Program-made: the position numbers and the translations under genes | Shown: piece after piece, positions 1 to 7,003 of the stretch | Position numbering within the stretch: the stretch's first letter is position 1 | Layout of the letters: each line of letters begins with the position of its first letter | The notes under the pieces: generated by a model | The model's input: the letters and a program-made list of their open reading frames with translations, nothing else | Database searches by the model: none | What the model was told of the DNA's origin: nothing | From: Tannerella sp. | Lineage (GTDB): Bacteria > Bacteroidota > Bacteroidia > Bacteroidales > Tannerellaceae | Length of the DNA: 7,010 nucleotides | NCBI GenBank assembly: GCA_031283785.1 | Contig: JAITBC010000001.1 | Location: 1 to 7,010, forward strand | Reading direction: 5' to 3'

Positions 1-37
1 CCCGATCGATGGAGCCTTGTCCGAACGGAGAATCATG

Positions 38-248
38 TTATAATTGAAACGCTGTCTTCCATATCATTTTGATAATATTCATAAAATAATTGCTTTCCTG
101 ATGAAGTTTGATCATCTTCTTCCACAATTTTACGGTACGTAGATTCCCGTTGTGTAGATAATTAGACAAAGCCTTCCTTCCCAAAGAAGCCTAAATTTGA
201 GTTTATCAATTTTGTTGAATTTGGAACTATCGGTATCTGTGTCTGCAT
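38..248 (-). pseudogene. Possible frame-disrupted gene remnant (transposase-like N-terminus?)
   Basis: From an ATG at 248 the frame reads 28 residues (MQTQIPIVPNSTKLINSN then LGFFGKEGFV) and stops at TAA 164-162. Removing one A at that stop would let the frame run on as KEGFVYYLHNGN, using the frame that ends at TAA 40-38. The original frame reopens after its stop with an acidic stretch IVEEDDQTSS and runs to TGA 35-33. Protein-like sequence split over two frames, behind a consensus-like promoter, suggests a decayed gene. From memory, the pattern of STKLI, LGFF, KEG.V and Y.HNG followed by an EDD..S stretch resembles the N-termini of a group of Bacteroidota transposase/HTH proteins; I cannot verify this. 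No later domain is recognisable, so at most a short 5' fragment remains. The alternative is a non-coding flank with chance short frames. Confidence 0.3.
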
Positions 249-269
249 TTTTTTTATCCGTTTTTTTTG

Positions 270-298
270 CAAATATACGACTTTTCCTGTTTGCGCAG
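270..298 (-). promoter_or_regulatory. Candidate Bacteroidota sigma-ABfr-type promoter pointing left
   Basis: The minus strand reads TATATTTG at 277-270, a perfect match to the Bacteroidota -7 consensus TAnnTTTG. A CTG at 298-296, 18 bp upstream, is a one-mismatch version of the -33 TTG. Transcription would start near 263, run through an A-rich leader and reach an ATG at 248. Placement just beyond the operon terminator suggests a separate leftward unit. The match is short and could be chance in AT-rich DNA, but the box, spacer, A-rich leader and ATG come in the expected order. Confidence 0.45.
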
Positions 299-384
299 AT
301 AATTCTTTTATATAGCTGTTATTGACCATATTAATGATTTCGCAGGGCAGGAGTTCCGAGACTTGCACCGCCAAGTGGAATGGG

Positions 385-407
385 TGTGCCGCCGAGCACG
401 GCGCACA
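385..407 (-). repeat. Second hairpin immediately after the terminator
   Basis: An inverted repeat pairs TGTGC-GCCG (minus strand, 407-399) with CGGCGGCACA (394-385) around a 4-nt loop; nine pairs form with one bulged base. It abuts the T-tract of the terminator, giving two GC-rich hairpins in tandem in an otherwise AT-rich flank. It could be a back-up terminator or, with the first hairpin, a dispersed palindromic element. Deciding between these needs a genome-wide copy count. Confidence 0.5.
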
Positions 408-438
408 AAAATAGAGGCAGGGACAAGCCCCGCCTCTA
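407..438 (-). terminator. Rho-independent terminator of the susC-susD-DUF3823 unit
   Basis: On the minus strand an 11-bp stem pairs 438-428 with 422-412 around the 5-nt loop CTTGT and is followed by five T residues (411-407). One pair (431 with 419) is a G-U wobble in the minus-strand transcript but an A-C mismatch on the plus strand, so the structure is oriented for leftward transcription. It begins about 30 bp after the DUF3823 stop codon, which marks the end of the three-gene unit. Confidence 0.85.
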
Positions 439-469
439 CCCACAGATATTTTACAATACAATCTCTATT

Positions 470-1237
470 TCATTGGACATGAATCTTTTCAATTGTTGTA
501 AAATTTTCCGCTCCCATTCCGGGATAATTTGTTTCCGGTTTGCCTGAAGCTGTCTGGCAGTTCATGGCGACGCGCACCCAATAATCTATGCCTGTATATT
601 TTAGCGGAATTACCGTTCTGAAATGGATCTCTGCGCCTTCCATATCGTTTGTGATATTCATCCGTGTAGTAAACAAGTTGCCGTCGGCTGCTCCGGCATT
701 GACGGAACGCGAAACCAACAGGTTTGCCTGCCTGAGATCGGGCATCTCGTAACCGGGTTTCCGGTTACGGATAAACCTGACGGAGCAAGTCAGATGACCG
801 TCGGCATCCACCGCAGGTTTCTGCACCCATTCAAGCGTCAGGTATGGCGTAACTGTAAAGTCTTTCGTAGCCATTCCGTCTATCGTGACGAGTTCTCCCG
901 CGTCATCATTATCCGCATTGACGTCATCGTAAGGGAAGAACGCGCCGCTGTAGGGCAACAGGCGGTAGACGCCCCGGAAGATTTTTGTATTACGATACGT
1001 ACCGTCCTGCTGTACTTTCAGCGTCCGGTTGGATGTATAGGTAGCGCTATCTTTCGCCCAGCTGATTTCACGGATGCGGATAATACCCGCGCCTTGACCG
1101 ACTTGAAAAGGTTGATTCAGATGATCGAACAGTCTCCCTTCGATCGTACAGTCCGGCGCTTCATAATTGTCTATTTCACAACTTGCAAGCGACAAACAGC
1201 AAAAAACAAATACGCTATAAAAATTTAGCTGTTTCAT
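470..1237 (-). CDS. DUF3823 domain-containing surface lipoprotein, SusE-like position
   Basis: Predicted lipoprotein of 255 residues, last gene of the unit, starting 18 bp after the susD-like stop. The signal peptide ends in the lipobox LASC (Cys20), and EIDNYEAPD follows; a DNY..PD segment after the lipidated Cys is typical of DUF3823 proteins as I know them. Two beta-rich parts are apparent: an N-terminal carboxypeptidase-regulatory-like sandwich (about 29-128, TIEGRLFD near its start, YRLLPYSGAFFPYDD near 91-105) and a C-terminal sandwich (about 131-253, YLTLEWVQ to the end) corresponding to DUF3823_C. The family sits directly after susC/susD in many Bacteroidota nutrient-uptake loci, the place held by SusE/SusF in the starch system, so an accessory substrate-binding role at the cell surface is a reasonable inference; no catalytic motif is visible. 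The gene looks intact and a strong terminator follows its stop by about 30 bp. Confidence 0.88.
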   Translation of the reverse strand: MKQLNFYSVFVFCCLSLASCEIDNYEAPDCTIEGRLFDHLNQPFQVGQGAGIIRIREISWAKDSATYTSNRTLKVQQDGTYRNTKIFRGVYRLLPYSGAFFPYDDVNADNDDAGELVTIDGMATKDFTVTPYLTLEWVQKPAVDADGHLTCSVRFIRNRKPGYEMPDLRQANLLVSRSVNAGAADGNLFTTRMNITNDMEGAEIHFRTVIPLKYTGIDYWVRVAMNCQTASGKPETNYPGMGAENFTTIEKIHVQ

Positions 1238-1255
1238 GTCTTGAAATTTTAAATG

Positions 1256-3352
1256 TTATTGATTTCTGTTTTTCTGTAACAATGGATTATTTTGAAGTTC
1301 GCCGGATGGGATCCCTTCATAATAACGATTTCTGTCGAATGTAACCGGTTCGCAATAGTGTTCGCCCTGTTTGGCGTCATAAATATACTTGCCTTCGGGA
1401 ATGCCGTTTTCGTCGACCGTAGCGCCTTTAGTAAACATAAACGAATACAAACCTCGCTTGTTCGTTTGGTTAAATTGCGTATCAAAAGTGAACCATCGCA
1501 TCAAATCCCAATAGATTTTCGCCTCGTTAGCGAGTTCTTTATACCGTTCGACACGTAGAATCTGCAAAGCGCGGTTAGGGCCTTCGACCCATGCTCCCTG
1601 ACCTTTAGGGCCGGGTTTTGTCCAATTTGTATAAGCCGGATCGCTTGAAAGTTCGGCCTTGCCTGTCAGCAAATTGGCGCCTGCACGGTTGCGCACGGCA
1701 TTGATACATTCATATGCATCCTGTTGCATGTCGACGCCTTGATAGTTCGTTTCCCCGCTTTGATAGAGTTCAATAGCCGCTTCGGCGCGGTTCAACAGGA
1801 TTTCCGCATAACGCATCTCTATCCAGGATTGCATGGATTCCTCCAGTTTGACGGAAGCGAGCGGCATGCTCAAGTCCAGAAATTTCCGCAGTAAGATGCC
1901 GGTCATCGTGCTTCCCTGTCCATTCCATTTCATTTTAGGGCCGTCCAAACCGGCTATGAAGATTTTCATGCCCGGAATATCGTCGTATGTAGCCGATTCC
2001 GTATTGTTGTTATTCTGGGTAATAATCCGCGAGTTGCCCGATGCAAACATGTTTTTCTCCGGTATCCTCGAATCGGTTTGACCATCCCTGTAATTAAAGT
2101 TGGTAGCGCCGTCGTCGATACTGAATTTTTTGAACTTGTCTACCGCAGGGTCGATATCCTTGTTAAATACGCCTGAACGGACATCAATTTTAAAACCCCG
2201 CGCCATCATGCCCGGAACGAAAATCTGCGCGCACAGGCGAGGTTCGGCAGCGTCCCACATCTGATGGCAATTGTCATACGCAAGGTAGTAGCCTTCTTCG
2301 TCGAAGGCGCTGAAATGACCTTCTTCGTTCAGCGGCAAACCGTCAAAGAGTTCAACCCAGTCCAGGGGGACGCCATAACGACCGCCGTAAGTCGTCGTTA
2401 AACGCACGGGGCTAAACAACGCATCCATGGAGTGAGTGGTCATCAAATAGTCGTTTTTGCGCAGCCACATACTTTCATTGTTATTATCGCATTTTTCCCA
2501 TACTTCGGCAAAATTGGCCGCTTTGTCCGCATTGGCATTGTGCAGATCATAATGGCCTTCTACGAGTTTCGCCGCATCCCAGGCCTGTTTGAAATACCCG
2601 ACCGCCCTGTCGGCCGGAATGCCTTGAAGTAACATGCCGTCTACCTCCCAATCGGGGAATTTATCATGACCGTAACGGGCCGTGGCAGCTGCATACAATG
2701 CGACGCGACTTTTCAACCCGGCAGCGACATATTTGTTCGCGCGACCGGCTTCACTTGTTTCGGTCATACCGGCCATCGCGTCGTCCAGGTCTTTCAAAAT
2801 AAATTCGTATGTATCTACATGACTGCTTCGGGCTATCCATAAGGCGGATTCATCATCCGGATCGAGCGTTTGCGGCGCTTCGATAATCGGCATGCCGCCG
2901 TATCGTTTTACCAGTTGAAAATAAACGTAGGCACGAATAAATTTAGCTTCGGCAATCCATGCCGAAGCATAAGTCGCCAACTCGGGATAATTAGGCAGGT
3001 CGTTAATCAATGTATTAGCCTGCCGTATGAGCTTAAAACCGTCGCTCCAGTAACCGCCGCGGTGATATTGTCCGAATCCGCTGTCTTCATTGCACATTTC
3101 ACCCGTTAACGTCCCTATTTGCCAAATGTTCAATGTATTGAAATAACCACTGTTTGACGAGTTATTCGCTGCATAGTGGAAATCTTCCATCGGCAGGCTC
3201 CGGTACATGCCGGCCATGTAGGCTTTGATACCTCCTTCGGAATAGATGTCCTGAGCCGTCAGGATGTTTTTGGGTGTAATGTCCAAATCGACGCACGACA
3301 TAAACCCGCCTATGGAAGATAGCGCCATTATGATATAATATATCTTTTTCAT
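1256..3352 (-). CDS. RagB/SusD family nutrient uptake outer membrane lipoprotein
   Basis: Surface lipoprotein that binds substrate and acts as the lid of the SusC channel encoded just upstream. It is 698 residues, longer than the roughly 500-600 usual for the family. A lipoprotein signal peptide ends in the lipobox FMSC, with Cys20 as the lipidated residue; Asp22 and Asp24 follow, compatible with surface export. The SusD N-terminal TPR-like region carries the hallmark EAKFIRAYVYFQLVKRYGG (135-153) and GLKSRVALYAA (212-222). The C-terminal SusD/RagB domain shows EMRYAEILLNRAEAA (512-526), INAVRNRAGAN (550-560) and ILRVERYKELANEAKIYWDL (598-617), and ends with the usual IPSGELQNNPLLQ tail (681-693). 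A polar, Asn-rich stretch with NNNN (about 440-457) and several loops account for the extra length. The start at 3352 is fixed by the signal peptide; upstream is AT-rich with no good Shine-Dalgarno, as is normal in Bacteroidota. Substrate specificity cannot be read from this fold. Confidence 0.96.
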   Translation of the reverse strand: MKKIYYIIMALSSIGGFMSCVDLDITPKNILTAQDIYSEGGIKAYMAGMYRSLPMEDFHYAANNSSNSGYFNTLNIWQIGTLTGEMCNEDSGFGQYHRGGYWSDGFKLIRQANTLINDLPNYPELATYASAWIAEAKFIRAYVYFQLVKRYGGMPIIEAPQTLDPDDESALWIARSSHVDTYEFILKDLDDAMAGMTETSEAGRANKYVAAGLKSRVALYAAATARYGHDKFPDWEVDGMLLQGIPADRAVGYFKQAWDAAKLVEGHYDLHNANADKAANFAEVWEKCDNNNESMWLRKNDYLMTTHSMDALFSPVRLTTTYGGRYGVPLDWVELFDGLPLNEEGHFSAFDEEGYYLAYDNCHQMWDAAEPRLCAQIFVPGMMARGFKIDVRSGVFNKDIDPAVDKFKKFSIDDGATNFNYRDGQTDSRIPEKNMFASGNSRIITQNNNNTESATYDDIPGMKIFIAGLDGPKMKWNGQGSTMTGILLRKFLDLSMPLASVKLEESMQSWIEMRYAEILLNRAEAAIELYQSGETNYQGVDMQQDAYECINAVRNRAGANLLTGKAELSSDPAYTNWTKPGPKGQGAWVEGPNRALQILRVERYKELANEAKIYWDLMRWFTFDTQFNQTNKRGLYSFMFTKGATVDENGIPEGKYIYDAKQGEHYCEPVTFDRNRYYEGIPSGELQNNPLLQKNRNQ

Positions 3353-3385
3353 ATTTAATCTATATAATGAGTTAAACCTTGGTTG

Positions 3386-6300
3386 TTAAAATTTAATCGT
3401 ACCGCCAAAATTGATGGTACGGTTCAGAGGATACATGTAACCGTAAAGTTCGGTAGGCTTTTCCGGGTCGAGTCCCTTTACTTTCGTAATGGTAAACAGG
3501 TTGTACGTATTGACATACAAACGAAGATGTTGAACGCCCAATTGATTCGTCACGATGTTCCGGGGCAGCGTAAATCCCAATTCCATGTTTTTCATACGGG
3601 CATATATGCCGTTTTGGATATTAAACTCCGAGTTGGTTTCGGCGCGCGTCAAACCGTAGGGATAACGACCCGAAGTCCACTGTGTCGCAGGTATGTACGG
3701 ATCTATGTCAGGATCGACGGGATGCCAGCGATCGAACAGAATCGGCAGCGCATTACCGTCCCATGCAAGCGGTATAAGCAATTGTTCTCCGTAAGATACA
3801 TACGACATGGCCGACCCTTGCATTTGCACCGTCAGGTCAAACCATTTATATTGCGCCCCGAAAGTCAACGCAAAATTCATCAGCGGATAGTTCCGTTGAT
3901 CCTGAAATGAAGATCCCGGGTTAGTGGTTGTAGCAATCGGATGATCGTCATCACCATCAATCACGCCGTCGCCGTTCCAATCCAAGTAAATCGGATCGCC
4001 CGGCAATGTGCCGCTGTTCGAATAAATGGAACGGGCTATCTCGTCGTAAGATTGGTAAACGCCGGCGGCTTCCTTGCCAAACCATATATCGGTATAACGT
4101 CCGACCTGATTGTTACGCCAATAGTCGTAAGAATTTGTCCGATCGGGCTGTACCTTCTTGGTCAACATACCGCGAGTCATGGAAACAAAACCTGTTACAT
4201 CATAACCGAAATCCCTGTTTATATGGTTGTGGTGTCTCAATTCAAATTCAAATCCTTTATTACGGTCGGCATTGAGGTTCGCCTGAGAGATGCCCGACCC
4301 GAATGTTCCCGGAACAATGATCGACGGGGTATCAAGCAAACCATCCCTGTCACGCCGGAAAAGGTCAAACGAAAATCCGAACAGTCCGCGCCATAAATCC
4401 ATGTCGACGCCGATATTTTTCATAGTTGCCGTATACCATGTTATATCGGCGTTTGGCGCGTTACGAAAACCTAATGCATTCGTAAACGTGTTGCCGAATA
4501 CGTAACCGGAAGGTCGGCTACGGTTACCGCCCGAGGCCGGATAATCGAATCCTTCGACAAATTGAAACGCTGAAGCACTGTCGTCGCCAAGTATTCCCCA
4601 TGATCCCCGGAATTTCAAATTGCTGACAAGCGGGATACGATCCTTGAAAAACGACTCTTCCGAAACACGATAAGCTAATTGGACGCTCGGAAAGAACCCC
4701 CACTGCTTACCCTTTGGAAACTTGGACGACCCATCATAACGAAAAGCAAGTTCCAAGATATATTTACTGATAAAATCGTAATTCAAACGACCGACCAAAG
4801 CCTTGTTGGCGCTTTCCGACAAACCACTTCCGTACCCTTCCTGATTTTCGGTATCACCCGCAAACAGATAGGGTATGGGCATACTGAAATAACGCATGGC
4901 GCGTAAATCATAGTTCTGCCCGTAGCTTTCTTCGTACAGCGCCAAGACCGCCACATGGTGTTTTTCGATAAACGTGTTGTCGTAGTTTAACGATGCGTTC
5001 CACAAGGTGGAATAACTGGTAGCGTAATTACGGGTCAGCTGCGTCGGAGAGTTTCGCGTATAGGTCGTGTAGGTATCATTCGCCACATTATACGTGTATT
5101 CGTTAAAAGCCTTCCTGAAATTGGAATTATCGTCGAATGTCCGGTCATAGCTGAACATAAAATTAGCCGACAGACCTTTAACATGCGGAACCTGATAATT
5201 GAGCGACATGTTGGACTGTAAGATATGTTTCTTATTGTTTACTTCACCACTCAGTTCGGGATGAATCAAAGGTACAACGTTTTCGATATCGCCGCTGGTC
5301 GGGTGCGTATAGTAAGGCGCCGTATTGTTGGCGTAAACGGCATCCGTAGGTTTGGAACGCCATAATCTCGCAAAAATCTCCGCCGAACCGTAGCGTTGAC
5401 GATTTGTCTGATCCGTAATGTAATTCAATCGAACGGATGCTTTAAGGTTGTCCATAATGTTGGCATTGAGGTTTGTCCGCAGATTGTAGCGTTCATAATT
5501 CGACGAATTTGTTTTGAAAAAACTTCCCTGATTGTTGTAACCGAGATTGACAAAGTAATCAATTCTGTCGGTTCCGCCCTGAATGGAAATATTGTGTTGT
5601 TGCTGCTCGGCCGTATTGCGCATTACTTCACCGTACCAGTCGGTATCGGGCATCTTGCCGTCCTTCAAATCCTGAAAATATTGCTCGTCATATACTTTGT
5701 GCGGATTTGTCGTATTACGCATGGTTGTTTCGTTAAATAACAAAGCACGATCCCAGGCATTAATAGGATCCAGTATTTCAGCCGGCATCTGAATCCCGTA
5801 GTAGCCGGAATATTCGATAGACGCCTTTTGTTTTGCGCCTGTTCGGGTGGTGATCAGTACCACCCCGTTCGCGGCTCGCACGCCGTAAATAGCTGCCGAA
5901 GCATCCTTCAAGATAGAAACGCTTTCGATGTCATTCGGATCCATGCGCGGAAAATCGCCGCGCGGAACGCCGTCCACAACAAACAAGGGACTACCCAGTC
6001 CGCGAATATCAAACTGGTTGGTGAACTGTCCCGGTTCTGCCGTCTTTTGAATCACGCGCAGCCCGGACAATTTGCCGGTCAGCATGTTCTGAAGATTTAC
6101 GTTCTTGGTCGCGACTATTTGCTCATTGCTTACGGCAACGACCGAACCCGTCAGCGTCACCTTCTTCTGAACGCCATAGCCGACAACGACCACTTCTTCC
6201 AGCGCGGCGACGTCTTCCTCCAGCTGAACGACTAAATTAGATTGATTCCCTACGGTTATGCGTTGTGTCACATATCCGACGTAGGTAATTGTCAATACGG

Positions 6301-6538
6301 CATTAGGAGGTACGTCCGGCAGTGAAAAATGACCGTTGACGTCTGTCGCCGTCCCTTTCGCAGTTCCGACAATCGATACACCGGCTCCGATAATTTCTTC
6401 CCCGGTCTGTTTGTCGGTTACAGTTCCCGTCATGGTCTTCGTCTGGGCGAAACTCTGAAAAACCGTCAGGAAACAACACATCATCCCAATAAAATATTTT
6501 CGGATGAATTCATTCTTTTTTTTAAAATTCATGTTCAT
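3386..6538 (-). CDS. SusC/RagA family TonB-linked outer membrane protein
   Basis: Outer-membrane channel that would import a bound oligomeric nutrient with TonB/ExbBD energy, working with the SusD-like protein encoded 33 bp downstream. About 1050 residues, normal for the family. Visible parts: signal peptide (residues 1-31; KKK-rich start, hydrophobic core, cleavage after SFA); a CarboxypepD_reg-like beta-sandwich (about 35-107, GTVTDKQTGEEIIGAGV); the TonB-box region EEVVVVGYG (114-122); a plug domain (about 120-235) with the SusC signature LKDASAAIYGVRAANG (210-225); a long beta-barrel ending in Phe (GGTIKF). An Asp-rich loop, DWNGDGVIDGDDD (about 853-865), looks like a calcium-binding motif. 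There is no STN domain before the carboxypeptidase-like domain, so signalling through FecR is unlikely. I chose the ATG at 6538 because it places the signal peptide at the N-terminus; the ATG at 6532 is equally good. The same frame stays open to an ATG at 6628, but that would bury the signal peptide behind 30 residues. The substrate is unknown. Confidence 0.95.
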   Translation of the reverse strand: MNMNFKKKNEFIRKYFIGMMCCFLTVFQSFAQTKTMTGTVTDKQTGEEIIGAGVSIVGTAKGTATDVNGHFSLPDVPPNAVLTITYVGYVTQRITVGNQSNLVVQLEEDVAALEEVVVVGYGVQKKVTLTGSVVAVSNEQIVATKNVNLQNMLTGKLSGLRVIQKTAEPGQFTNQFDIRGLGSPLFVVDGVPRGDFPRMDPNDIESVSILKDASAAIYGVRAANGVVLITTRTGAKQKASIEYSGYYGIQMPAEILDPINAWDRALLFNETTMRNTTNPHKVYDEQYFQDLKDGKMPDTDWYGEVMRNTAEQQQHNISIQGGTDRIDYFVNLGYNNQGSFFKTNSSNYERYNLRTNLNANIMDNLKASVRLNYITDQTNRQRYGSAEIFARLWRSKPTDAVYANNTAPYYTHPTSGDIENVVPLIHPELSGEVNNKKHILQSNMSLNYQVPHVKGLSANFMFSYDRTFDDNSNFRKAFNEYTYNVANDTYTTYTRNSPTQLTRNYATSYSTLWNASLNYDNTFIEKHHVAVLALYEESYGQNYDLRAMRYFSMPIPYLFAGDTENQEGYGSGLSESANKALVGRLNYDFISKYILELAFRYDGSSKFPKGKQWGFFPSVQLAYRVSEESFFKDRIPLVSNLKFRGSWGILGDDSASAFQFVEGFDYPASGGNRSRPSGYVFGNTFTNALGFRNAPNADITWYTATMKNIGVDMDLWRGLFGFSFDLFRRDRDGLLDTPSIIVPGTFGSGISQANLNADRNKGFEFELRHHNHINRDFGYDVTGFVSMTRGMLTKKVQPDRTNSYDYWRNNQVGRYTDIWFGKEAAGVYQSYDEIARSIYSNSGTLPGDPIYLDWNGDGVIDGDDDHPIATTTNPGSSFQDQRNYPLMNFALTFGAQYKWFDLTVQMQGSAMSYVSYGEQLLIPLAWDGNALPILFDRWHPVDPDIDPYIPATQWTSGRYPYGLTRAETNSEFNIQNGIYARMKNMELGFTLPRNIVTNQLGVQHLRLYVNTYNLFTITKVKGLDPEKPTELYGYMYPLNRTINFGGTIKF

Positions 6539-6638
6539 AGATTTATACTGTTTATAAGATTCATGTAATTCATTATAATAAGATACTTTTTGCAGCGCTA
6601 TTTTCAGCCCTGTCATAAAGGGGCTCATTTGTTTTTAA

Positions 6639-6674
6639 TAGTATATTGTACATCCTCTTTGAGACCATATACTA
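6639..6674. repeat. 8-bp spaced inverted repeat upstream of susC
   Basis: TAGTATAT (6639-6646) and ATATACTA (6667-6674) are perfect inverted copies separated by 20 bp, about 100-135 bp upstream of the preferred susC start. The spacer holds a further small dyad, CTC TTT GAG (6655-6663), on nearly the same centre. The arrangement would suit a dimeric regulator contacting half-sites about 28 bp apart. The arms are AT-only apart from one G/C pair, so chance occurrence is possible. Confidence 0.3.
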
Positions 6675-6839
6675 AATAATACCGTCCCGTCTCATACGGG
6701 ATTCGTCAGGAACTGTCTAATAGAAAAATAATCTTCTCCATAATTCATAAATTTTTATGTTTAACATCTAAACCGCCTGTTCCATTTTCCGATAAAACAG
6801 ATTCAAATTTTCTCTTCCCCAACATAACCGGACGGGGAC

Positions 6840-6876
6840 ACGTTGCGCGTGTCGTACAAACCGATACGTGCAACGT
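6840..6876 (+). other. 15-bp hairpin, better paired as plus-strand RNA
   Basis: Positions 6840-6854 pair with 6862-6876 around the 7-nt loop TACAAAC. As plus-strand RNA all 15 positions pair, two of them G-U (6847 with 6869, 6851 with 6865); on the minus strand the same positions are A-C mismatches. An overlapping shorter dyad, GACACG and CGTGTC (6837-6842 and 6848-6853), shares the left arm and is mutually exclusive with it. There is no T-tract after it, so it does not look like a simple terminator. It may be part of a plus-strand or antisense RNA, or a mobile-element relic. Confidence 0.4.
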
Positions 6877-6982
6877 AATATGGTTCTGCGTATCCCGGCC
6901 TGTGCGGCCACGCCACACGGCATGCACCCCAGAAACATAAATACGGTATTGGAAATCTTTGGAAACCAAAAAAGATAAATGC

Positions 6983-7003
6983 TGCACGTCTAAAAAACGT
7001 GCA
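6983..7003. repeat. 7-bp hairpin at the right edge
   Basis: TGCACGT (6983-6989) and ACGTGCA (6997-7003) form a perfect 7-bp stem with loop CTAAAAA. On the minus strand a T-rich run (TCTTTTTTGG) follows about 8 bases later, so it could end an unseen gene to the right, although that gap is long for an intrinsic terminator. The core ACGTGCA also occurs at 6866-6872 in the larger hairpin. Confidence 0.3.

Larger units (their letters stand above)
1..406. other. Flank beyond the operon terminator, no intact gene
   Basis: Mostly AT-rich DNA. It holds the second hairpin (385-407), the leftward candidate promoter (270-298) and the frame-disrupted fragment (38-248), each described separately. At the very edge, a plus-strand frame open from base 1 to TGA 70-72 (23 codons, starting PDRWSLVRTENH) could be the tail of a gene lying outside the window, but nothing in it is recognisable. 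No tRNA or rRNA pattern was seen. Confidence 0.5.

Noticed and set aside
192..199. TAAATTTG on the plus strand, a perfect -7 box
   Set aside because: No TTG at the -33 distance and no plus-strand gene downstream; likely chance in AT-rich DNA.
162..461. 99-codon minus-strand frame (MYCKISVGRGG...) after the DUF3823 gene
   Set aside because: Its first half runs through the terminator and the second hairpin, giving Cys- and Pro-rich nonsense. Only the last 28 codons, behind the candidate promoter, look protein-like.
623..1228. 201-codon plus-strand frame opposite the DUF3823 gene
   Set aside because: Antisense shadow of a well-supported lipoprotein gene; no recognisable protein features.
3383..3910. 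175-codon plus-strand frame opposite the susC 3' end
   Set aside because: Antisense shadow; basic, low-information translation with no motif.
3941..4396. 151-codon plus-strand frame opposite susC
   Set aside because: Antisense shadow of the conserved beta-barrel region.
5828..6235. 135-codon plus-strand frame opposite the SusC plug domain
   Set aside because: Antisense to the strongly conserved plug; no independent support.
6606..6625. 5-bp hairpin AGCCC/GGGCT in the susC leader
   Set aside because: Short stem with a 10-nt loop; too weak to call an attenuator.
6686..6700. 5-bp hairpin CCCGT/ACGGG
   Set aside because: Short stem, no T-tract and no gene end nearby.
6745..6987. 80-codon minus-strand frame upstream of susC
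   Set aside because: No domain, signal peptide or ribosome-binding context; it crosses the 15-bp hairpin, and its composition is unlike the neighbouring genes.
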